30,365 nt of DNA from the NCBI GenBank assembly GCA_036897485.1, contig JAYMTF010000779.1, forward strand, positions 1 through 30,365, given 5' to 3'. A program made the translations under genes and the position numbers. Source of the stretch: Pelargonium nanum (taxonomy: Eukaryota; Streptophyta; Magnoliopsida; Geraniales; Geraniaceae). This document shows, one piece after another, positions 1 to 7,694 of the stretch. The notes under the pieces are model-generated. The model was given only the letters and a program-made list of their open reading frames with translations, was not told the DNA's origin and made no database searches. Each line of letters begins with the position of its first letter. The first letter of the stretch is position 1.

Positions 1-96
1 GGTGAAGAAGGAGTCGCGGAAGCCGTCGTCCTCCGGGCTGATCTCGACCTTGCTGCCGGCCTTGAGGTGGGGCTCGGATTGGGGTTTTGGAGACAT
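1..96 (-). CDS. Agenet-domain (DUF724-like) protein, N-terminal fragment
   Basis: The minus strand from the ATG at 94-96 reads 32 codons without a stop to the window edge. The peptide starts MSPKPQSEPHLKAG and continues SKVEISPEDDGFRDSFFT. The pattern 'G-x-x-VE(I/V)S..(D/E)(D/E)GFR.S(W/F)F' is the opening of a plant Agenet (Tudor-like) domain, found in DUF724 and related proteins of chromatin or RNA-associated function. Only the first strands of the domain are present, so the subfamily cannot be set. The fragment is GC-rich compared with the upstream DNA, as is usual for a plant first exon. The 5' leader carries a telo-box. Any domain-level function is inferred from this short match. Confidence 0.72.
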   Translation of the reverse strand, partial: MSPKPQSEPHLKAGSKVEISPEDDGFRDSFFT

Positions 97-534
97 TGCG
101 AGGGTTAGGGTTTCGGCGAGAGGAAATGGAGAAGAAGAAGATGAGTGATTCTGAGAATCGGAAAATGTAGTAATTGATGTGTTGTTTTGTTCCTAACGAG
201 TCAGTCACTGTTGCTGATAAGTATTTATTGGCGGGAGAGATTTTTCTTTTGTACGGATTTGAAGCCTCCACAATAAAGAAAACTAAAGTGAATTCGGGTG
301 ATTGGTCGGCGAAGATATGAGTCTCGTAGTAGTGAGTTCTTGGATTTTCTTCTTAGTTTTCTTTTCTCGAGATCTGGTTGAAGCTCGAAACTTTCACTTG
401 TATCATAGAGCGTAGTAAAAGGTGAATGAAGTTATGTAAAATACGTGTATCTTCTTAATGGCTTATGTCTCCGGACTATGGGACGTGGGGGCTTGATTCC
501 TTTACGAGCATTGGACGAACAAACGAGAAACCAA
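97..534 (-). promoter_or_regulatory. 5' leader and promoter of the Agenet gene, with telo-box
   Basis: Directly upstream of the minus-strand ATG lies the sequence AAACCCTAACCCT (read on the minus strand, 101-113). This is a telo-box, a motif common in 5' leaders of plant genes active in dividing cells. Purine-rich GAGAAGAAGAAG sequence follows at about 118-145. No coding sequence is visible in the remaining bases. Confidence 0.5.
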
Positions 535-539
535 TTCAT

Positions 540-664
540 GAAGAGAGTCATTTATGTACTCTGACAACATTTTCTTGCTATTGCAGAGAGACTATTTTCT
601 TAACTCAAACTTCTAACTTTAAAATCATAAGGGAACAATCTTTCCGTTGTGCCAAGACTCATTC
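540..664 (-). mobile_element. Au-type tRNA-derived SINE, decayed copy 1
   Basis: Read on the minus strand, the block begins with a pol III A-box-like stretch (TTGGCACAACGGAAAG) and continues through a degraded B-box region. It then has the GAAAATAGTCTCTCTGCA block and a TTGTCAGAGTACATAAATGA block. This matches the order of blocks in the plant Au SINE family as I remember it (A box, GTGACCT..GGTCA, GAAACAG.CTCTTGCA, GCGTACA). It is diverged and has no clear target-site duplication. It is the outer copy of a tandem duplication with the SINE at 787-892. Confidence 0.6.
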
Positions 665-786
665 TCTCTGAATCACGTACATAATCAATCGCCCTTTTTC
701 ATACACCAAAACAACATTTCCAAAACACTGTATACCCAATCTATTTCACAACCCATCTTGTTTCCTTACCTCAATCCAATTGTTCC
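645..786 (-). pseudogene. Second copy of the PPR E/E+ tail (tandem duplicate)
   Basis: This is a duplicate of the segment at about 873-1012. On the minus strand it again starts with AACAATTGGATTGAGGTAAG (peptide NWIEVR), the C-terminal E motif of PPR proteins. Frameshifted E+ sequence follows. The offset between copies is about 226-228 bp and many single-base differences separate them. It has no coding potential. Confidence 0.6.
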
Positions 787-892
787 AAGAACAACCTTTC
801 CCGACTTTTTACAAAGAGACTGTTTTCTCAACTCAAACCCATGACCTCAATGTCACAAGGCAGCAACCTTTCCGTTGAGCCCAGACTTGCCC
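787..892 (-). mobile_element. Au-type SINE, copy 2
   Basis: On the minus strand this reads GGGCTCAACGGAAAGG (A box), GCTGCCTTGTGACATTGAGG, then GGTTTGAGTTGAG (B-box-like) and AAACAGTCTCTTTG. It is better conserved than copy 1. Its 3' part stops abruptly where the duplicated PPR tail begins (about 786/787). The duplication breakpoint therefore lies inside the SINE. Confidence 0.65.
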
Positions 893-895
893 TTT

Positions 896-1566
896 GAATC
901 CAGTACATAATCAATCACCCTCTTGCATATACCAAAACAGCATTTCCAGAACTCTATATACCCAATCTGTATCACAAACCATCTTGCTTCCTTACCTCAA
1001 TCCAATTGTTCCTAGCCTCTTTCTTACTCCAAATTCTTTTCATCAACTTCCTCATTTTCGCAAACTCTACCCACTTCCCGTGGGCTACATACCTGTTTGA
1101 CAGCATTACATAAGTTCCTATGTATTCGGGCTCAAATCTAATAGCCTCCTAGCTGCCAATTTCCTCAAATTCAGGAGCTCGTGCGCTATACAATCTTCAA
1201 GCAATGTACCTATCAGGTTCATATGGCATAGCAAATCGCCAAATCCGTGACACACCCGTAAGTCTCATTAGTTTGAAATATCTAATGCTTTCATCTACCA
1301 GCCCAGCATGACAGCAAGCACTGAGAATTGCCATGAAAGCTGTGCAGGACACAACATTCTAGTGATCAAAGCTGTGCAGGACACAACATTCTTGACGGGC
1401 ATGTCTTCGAAGGCACCACCGATGCTAATACAACACATAGCGTACACGTCCAAAATTGCATTACCAACATAGATAGACCCATTCATGCCACAGCATCTCT
1501 CTCAGGCATTTCGTCGAACACTTTCAGTGCATCTTGATCAAACCCTTTTCCAAGTATTACTTGTTG
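896..1566 (-). pseudogene. PPR protein (PLS class, E/E+ type) pseudogene fragment
   Basis: Several frames on the minus strand add up to a pentatricopeptide-repeat protein. They are QVILGKGFDQDALKVFDEMP then ERDAVA, followed by a stop; SIYVGNAILDVYAMC and DMPVKNVVSCTALI; FLAILSACCHAGLVDESI; and near the end ARRLLDLSPEYIGTYVMLSN, KWVEFAKMRKLMK and NWIEVRKQDG, followed by a frameshifted E+ motif (VYRVLEMLFWYMQEGD). These are the typical PPR, E and E+ motifs of an organelle RNA-editing or processing factor, in the right order. Stops, frameshifts, a missing invariant W and a 32-bp internal duplication (1336-1392) show it is dead. Only the last few repeats remain; the N-terminal part is absent. Confidence 0.8.
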
Positions 1567-2543
1567 AGGCTAGTGGGTAAAACGGGAGGACCCTTGAGCA
1601 GAGATGGTGGGTTTGATCGAAAAATCGGTCTTGATTCCAGTGGAGTGAGTCCCGGACGGCCGGCGGGATTGGACGGAAGCGGGTTGGAGCTCAAATTCAG
1701 ATGATCAAAACGACCGGAAACATATGGTTCGGATCATCATCCGGTTCTGTGGAGCCATTGCTGCATCGAATTCCTACGTCGGAGTAAACCAGAGCCGCTC
1801 CGATGAGTAACCGAGCCGCCGCCGCCATCACCACTGGTACAAAATGCAGAACTCGACGTTAAATAAATTCAACTTTTTATTAAACTCAAAATGACCCCTG
1901 CGCTATTACTAGATTCTAAAACACACCCCCAAATTTCAATTTATTATACATACAACCCTACACGTGTCATCAGAGAAAGCCATCCAGTTTCAACGGGTGT
2001 CGTACATTATCCAAATAACGGCTACATTTTCGCGCTCGTTTTTTGCCTCCTGATATCAAGCAACGCCTCAAAATCATCTGCTCGCGCGTTCACAGTAAAC
2101 GTATGGTCGATCCAATCAGAACTCACCTCGTGTCGGTACTTACTGACTTGTAAAATGTGAGAGATCTGATTGGATAGAGATACACCACTTCCATTTTACG
2201 AGTGACACGTGATTATCAAAAACCAGAGCTTTTGCTGTGTAGCACGAAACAGCTCTGTTTCTCAATGGCGGACCTTTCTCTTTCCGGTCTCTTTCTTTGA
2301 CGCATTTTCTAACATTTTCTCGCACTTTCTCGGGAGCCAAACACGAGCTTCCGCCGTAAATAGCCGTCATTTTTAAATGTCATTAAACTTCATGCTCTGT
2401 TTCTTCTTGCTCTTCCGTTATTGCTCCCACAATCGTTTCGTTAATTACTGATTTGTTATTTCTTCTCTTTATGACTCTACGAGACCTAGAAAATGAAACT
2501 GACGCACTTTCTCGCCCTTTCTCGGCTCCCAAACACCTCCACC
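1567..2543. other. Spacer between the PPR fossil and the MSL gene; MSL promoter in its right half
   Basis: No supported gene. About 1600-1850 is GC-rich with only short open frames. From about 1860 the DNA is AT-rich. From 2270 it becomes pyrimidine-rich with repeated TTTCTC tracts. A CGCACTTTCTC...CCAAACAC motif occurs at about 2321-2344 and again at 2504-2536, close to the MSL start. This is consistent with a plant 5' leader and core promoter. I see no unambiguous TATA box. Confidence 0.45.
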
Positions 2544-2552
2544 ATGCATTGA
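2544..2552 (+). promoter_or_regulatory. Minimal upstream ORF (ATG CAT TGA) before the MSL start
   Basis: ACCATGC at 2541-2547 is a fair initiation context. The two-codon frame ends with TGA at 2550-2552, three bases before the main ATG at 2556. If the transcript starts upstream of 2541, ribosomes would meet this frame first and would have to leak past it or reinitiate at once. Confidence 0.55.
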
Positions 2553-2555
2553 TAG

Positions 2556-5500
2556 ATGGATCAATTTAAGAAATCGTTTAAACATACCTCGAAACCCTCC
2601 GGCGGAACCCCCGACGCAATCCCGAGGCCTGAGGTGCAGCCCGTAGATCCGACGGATCGTCGCGAGGTGTTCGTCAAAATCGACGGCGTAGGTCCGGGGG
2701 GCCCGGAGGATCCGCCTTCGCAGCTGAATGGCCAGTTTGTGCAGAAGCAGAAGGCTTCCGGTGGAAATGTGGCGCTGGATATGGATCTGGAGAATAACCC
2801 GAGCGCCGCCAAGCCTCAATGGACGGGGACGCAGCAGCGGGTATCGTTCGCTCCGAGATACGAAATCGAGGAGGAGCCCGCCGCGAGAGAGCGCGGAGAC
2901 GACGACTCGTCGGACGAAGATACGAGCCGCCATGACTTGCCGCCTCGGCCGCCACTGCCTGCCTCCGCGCCAATCGGCGGCAGGGACGGAGCGGAGGTTT
3001 TGAAGTGTACGTCGTCGTCGTTTCAGAGAAGAGCGAGCATGTTCCGAATGAAGACGAAATCGAGGCTAGACGATATGCTTCCTGAAGAATATGAGTGGAA
3101 ACCAGAGAAAGTTCCGAAATCGGAGAAAATGGCTAAATCCGGGATTCTGAAATCTGGACAGTTCAAGTCTAGTGTATTGGGAAAAAATCTAGATGATGAC
3201 GAAGACGATCCTTTGTTTGACGAGGATTTACCTGAAGAATACACCAAGACGAGTCTCAATGCCATGACAGTGCTCCAATGGCTGAGTCTCGTCTTGATCG
3301 TAGCTGCTTTGATTTGTAGTCTTTCAGTTCCTGCCTTGGAAAGAAAGGATTTGTGGAATCTGAACATCTGGAAATGGGAGGTTTTAGTTCTTGCATTGAT
3401 CTGTGGTAGATTGCTTTCTGGTTGGGGCATTAGGATCATAGTGTTCTTCATTGAAAGGAATTTTCTGTTGCGAAAACGGGTTTTATATTTTGTTTATGGA
3501 TTGAGGAAAGCTGTTCAGAATTGCATATGGTTAATACTTGTCCTGATTGCTTGGCAATTGCTGTTTGATAAGAAGGTTGAGGGAGATAGCGAGACCCTAA
3601 AGTATGTGACTCGGGTTCTTGTTTGCTTGTTGCTCACTTCTGCGTTGTGGATGGTTAAGACCCTTATGATTAAAGTGATGGCCTCTAGCTTTCATATGAG
3701 CGCTTACTTTGATCGGATTAGAGAAGCACTGTTTAATCAGTATGTGATTGAAGCTCTCTCAGGTCCTCCCTTGGTAGAGTTGAAGAGGATTGAGGAAGAT
3801 GACTCTAGGTTTGCTAACGAGGTCCGGAACTTGCAGAAAGCAGGTGCTACTATGCCTCCTGATCTCAAGAACTGTGACTTTTCCATAAAAAAGAATCAGA
3901 GTGCGAAAGTGGCGGATAGTGGAGTGCTTCCGACTGTAGGAAAGAGTTGTAAGCTTTCACACACATCCTCCAAGAAGGCTGATGACGGGATACCAATTGC
4001 TAGCTTGACTAAAATGAATCCAAATAATGTCTCTGCCTGGAATATGAAGAGGTTAATGAGGATTGTTCGGCATGGAGTCCTTTCTACTCTGGATGAGCAA
4101 ATATTGGAGTCGAGTCATGAGGATGAGAATGCCAATCTGATAAGGACTGAACGCGAGGCAAAGGCTGCAGCCAGGAAGATATTCCTAAATGTTGCTAGGT
4201 CCGGCAGTAAGTAAGTAAATTCTTGCATTACCACATGAAATGTCAAAATAATATGATTCATTTGAAAGGTCATTTAAGAATTGTACCTGTATTCTGTGGC
4301 AGGTATATCTACTTGGATGATGTGATGCGTTTTATGCATGAAGAGGAGGCTTTGAAGACAATGAGTCTTTTTGAAGGTTCGATTGAGACCAGTAGGATCA
4401 GCAAGACGGCTTTGAAGAATTGGCTGGTAAAAACTATGCAACTTGCCCTTGCTTACCTTTTTGCTTTTTCTATGTTTCCTGAAGCATAATTGTAGTAATC
4501 TATCTGGATCAGTGTCTTCATGTGAAAATGAGATAATATGTATGTTTGACATGAGATTGTGTGGTGTGAGTGCATATTAACTTGGAGGGTGTGTTTGCCT
4601 ATCCCTAATGACATAGTTGTTTGTATTGGTTTGATTGGAAAACTTAAGGAGGGCAGCCTAGTGCACAAGGCTCCTACCATTATGGAGTCCATGGAGGATC
4701 ATTTGTGTACTCACCTTAACCCTACTTTTGCAGAGATGCTGTTTCCCTGACTTCAAGGTCACAAGGCAACAACCTTACTATTACGCCAAGGCTTTGGGTC
4801 TGATTGGAAAACTTTTGATTGCATAAGTGATACAAAAAACTATAGATAGGAAAATTCTATGATTGCCCTCTACAATGTTGAGTTTTGTTGTGTCCAAAAG
4901 CTCCATCTAATCAGTTAACATTCGAGTCCATATTTTGTGTTTTTTAACATCAGATATGAGACATTATTCTGTTACTTTGTAACTTATGCTGATATTTGTT
5001 TTGCACATCTTTTTTCCAGGTCAATGCTTTTAGGGACAGGAGAGCACTGGCCTTGACATTGAATGATACAAAAACAGCAGTTAGAAAACTTCATAATGTC
5101 GTAAACATTATGGTCGGTACCTTAATAGTGGTTATATGGACCATTGAATTAGGAATTTTAACCAGCAAACTGGTCCTCTTTGCATCCTCACAGCTCCTCC
5201 TTGCGGCATTTGTATTTGGGAACACTTGCAAGACAGTATTTGAAGCAATTATCTTCTTATTTGTAATGCACCCTTTTGATGTAGGTGATCGTTGTGAGAT
5301 TGATGGAGTTCAGGTAATGTATGATCTCTTTATCCTATCTGAGTTATGACTGTTGTTCTATATACCTGGCCACTAAAATGCATTGCAATGAGTTTCAGAT
5401 GGTGGTGGAGGAGATGAACATCTTGACTACTATTTTTCTGAGATGGGATAACCAGAAGATTCTATACCCTAATAGCGTTCTTGCTACTAAACACATCGGA

Positions 5501-6613
5501 AACTACTATCGTAGTCCAGATATGGGAGACGAAATTGAGTTCTGTATCCACATATGTACACCAGCAGAAAAGATTGCTCTCATCAAACAGAAAATAATAA
5601 GGTAATATTTGGTACATTCACTCACTTCCTTCAATTCAATTTTGATCATTTTCTAGGACATTACGATAACTGGAACCAATGCTCAAATGAAATGCTTTTA
5701 GAATATCATTTCCTTTGTCATCTCATTGAAAATGAACATAAGAAATTTACTGGATAGCGTGGATCATTTCATCATATCGGCACTTCCAAAGCCCGGCTAG
5801 CATAATATAAATGTATGGTAGAGGGTAGGAACAAATTTTAACCTTTCAAAACCTGTTGAAAGTGTCTACCTTTGGCCTTCACGAAACACTATATTAGTAG
5901 AACATACATGTTTCTTTCTGTCCAATGGCCAAAGTTAAAGAACAAGGTGCATATTCTCTCCCGACCCATGTGGCCTGTTTATGTTGCCTCCCCATGTGCT
6001 TGCAGATAGACATGTCTGCAACGGTACACGTGCAGAAGAAAAATCCCTGCACGTTAGAGGGAGTACCAATATAAAAGGTCTCAGCAGTGGAAACCCAAAC
6101 CATTATAGAGACCTCAATTTCAAATTTAACATAGGTCACTAGTAAAAAGCCAAGAGACTCTTTGAACTCTGTTAAGCTATTACATTTTACAACATCAGTT
6201 CATGTTGTGTCTAGATCTGCACATATACAGCCATGCATAGAGATTTTCTTCGACTTTGCATTTCTCTTCCAAATCCATAGTTTCATAAATTTGTTGAGTA
6301 TTTGGTCTAATTGACTTGCAGCTTCATGGAGAACAAGAAGGAGCACTGGTATCCTGGACCTTTGTTCGTATTCAAGAATGTAGAACAGCTAAACATGGTT
6401 AGATTCGTAATATGGCCAAACCAGACAATAAACTTCCAAAACGTGGTAGAGAGGTGGGAGAGAAGAGCTCTGTTGGTCGAAGAGATGGTGAGGATATTCA
6501 GAGAACACGACATTCAGTTCCGGTTGTATCCCATTGACATCAATGTATGTGGAATGCCTGCTATGACTGCTTCCTCTCGGGTTCCTTCCTCTTGGGGATT
6601 GCCTTCAAGCTGA
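2556..6613 (+). CDS. Mechanosensitive ion channel, MscS-like class II (MSL10-like)
   Basis: Exons 2556-4210, 4303-4426, 5020-5313, 5399-5601 and 6322-6613 join in phase to 855 residues, ending at TGA 6611-6613. The product is a plasma-membrane, tension-gated channel of the MSL4-10 class. A long acidic, charged cytosolic N-terminus (about 1-235) precedes four hydrophobic segments near residues 238-262, 272-300, 320-345 and 352-375. Then comes a cytosolic loop with the block NMKRLMRIVRHGVLSTLDEQ. Two more segments lie near 622-640 and 650-680. The last one has the pore-lining MscS signature FGNTCKTVFEAIIFLFVMHP followed by FDVGDRCEIDGVQ. The C-terminal MscS beta domain (WDNQKILYPNS...NYYRSPDMGD) is intact. 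The ending (INVCGMPAM, SSRVP) is closest to MSL10 as I recall it, but I do not claim orthology. The exon-1 donor is one of two GTAAGT sites 4 bp apart, and only the second keeps frame. Confidence 0.95.
4646..4800 (-). mobile_element. Au-type SINE in MSL intron 2 with perfect 14-bp target-site duplication
   Basis: The 155-bp block on the minus strand has A-box-like TTGGCGTAATAGTAAGG, then GTTGCCTTGTGACCTTGAAG, GAAACAGCATCTCTGCA, the GAGTACACA block, and a 3' end TTGTGCACTAGGCTGCCCT. This is the Au SINE block order. It is flanked by TGATTGGAAAACTT at 4632-4645 and 4801-4814, an exact 14-bp direct repeat that marks the insertion. The B box is partly lost (the GGTTCGA core is missing), so it is probably unable to transcribe itself. 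Confidence 0.85.
5950..6110. repeat. Dispersed repeat fragment in MSL intron 4 (TRIM/LARD-like internal region)
   Basis: The segment contains CCCATGTGGCCTGTTTATG, TTGCCTCCCC, GACATGTCTGCAACGG and TACACGTGCAG. Related blocks occur at about 23860-23910 and 24150-24200 in the CSP41B first intron (GT.TGTGTTGCCTCC, GGTACACGTGCA). The three copies are therefore one repeat family. I recall this block as a common plant repeat lying next to short LTRs, but that assignment is from memory. Confidence 0.45.
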
Positions 6614-7694
6614 TGATCATAAGATGTGTGCACGAGGCTCTCACGATTGTGAATTCTATGAAAATTCATATATGTACCAGTCTATGTCTTATACATGCTA
6701 TAACAAAACACATTCTGATGAGAATACTTTGTTTTTGTTTTTATTTTATTACTGTGATTCATATTTGAATAATCAATAACAAACCCAGTAATGAGTTGTC
6801 TTTGTGTCATTCTCAGCTTCTAAAAGATCCATTTGTTGTAGTTTATGTTTTGATTGATACGGAGAATTTGAAGTTATAATCATTTGCTGATAATTTTTAG
6901 AAAAAACTTGTTCAGGTCCGCGTGTGTCATTTAACATTGATCTAACGACATGCACTTCGTAGGTTCCTAAACTTGAATCCGAGAAAGTGCTTTAGGGTTG
7001 AAACCAACGTAGAACACGATGGTAAATCAACTGACAGAAGTTGTTCTATCTTAACCCGAGGAATAAAAACTTGGTAGAAAGAGCTTTGTGGCTCTTAAAA
7101 GTGTATATTCCGAGTTGATTGAGGGCCCGCTCTTGTTACCTCATGGTTAGATTAGATCGGAAAACTAGTTTTGAAATTAGTTTTCCGATCTAAACTAGTT
7201 TTCCGATCTAATGTATCTAAAAGTTGTTACACATGTCTGTGCTTATTACACTTGATCAATCAAAATTAATTTTAGCTGATCCATTAACAAAATTTAAGCT
7301 TTTGTATCATGGAACAGATTCTTACAAAATTGATGTTTATAATATTTCGAATGAATTTATTCCACACTAACAATAATAAAGAATTAGCCAAAACAACTTG
7401 AATTATATGCAACAAAAAATTCAGCATATGTATATTTGTATTATATAATCACATTACATATATGTGTATACAAAAAATGACTGATAGAGCTTACACCAGT
7501 TTTCTGGCTTCCTCCTCAACATCAATCAACTAAAATGTCCAACATGATTTTTTTTTATCAACAACAAACAATAATCATCGTACAAATGCGCGTCGCGAAC
7601 CCTAGAATTCGGGCAAAACTTTCATCATCTATCATACACTTCTGGCTGTACAGTACGGGCCATTCCGAGATTTAGCAGAATGGAGTTAGTTTCT
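6614..7694. other. Convergent spacer between MSL and invertase
   Basis: The 3' ends of two convergent genes face each other here. The DNA is AT-rich with no supported gene. It contains the hairpin-forming repeat at 7152-7211. The 3' untranslated regions of both genes must lie at the two edges, but I cannot place their ends. Confidence 0.6.
7152..7211. repeat. Perfect 20-bp inverted repeat plus overlapping tandem copy
   Basis: TTAGATCGGAAAACTAGTTT at 7152-7171 is the exact reverse complement of 7192-7211. The 20-bp loop holds a further near-complete copy of the right arm (7177-7193), so the right arm is tandemly doubled. The DNA could form a hairpin in two registers. Confidence 0.9.

Noticed and set aside
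465-1100. Three plus-strand frames of about 65 codons with similar sequence (two start at 647 and 894)
   Set aside because: Their similarity comes from the tandem duplication of the PPR tail and SINE on the minus strand, not from a protein family.
1697-1828. A 43-codon minus-strand frame beginning MAAAAARLLIGAALV in GC-rich DNA
   Set aside because: No homology recognised and no continuation by splicing that I could support. It could be a remnant of the 5' part of the PPR gene, but the evidence is too thin.
2469-3003. Long open frames on the minus strand and in other frames over MSL exon 1 (up to about 154 codons)
   Set aside because: They are shadows of a GC-rich coding exon; the peptides have no recognisable domain and the plus-strand frame encodes a clear MSL protein.
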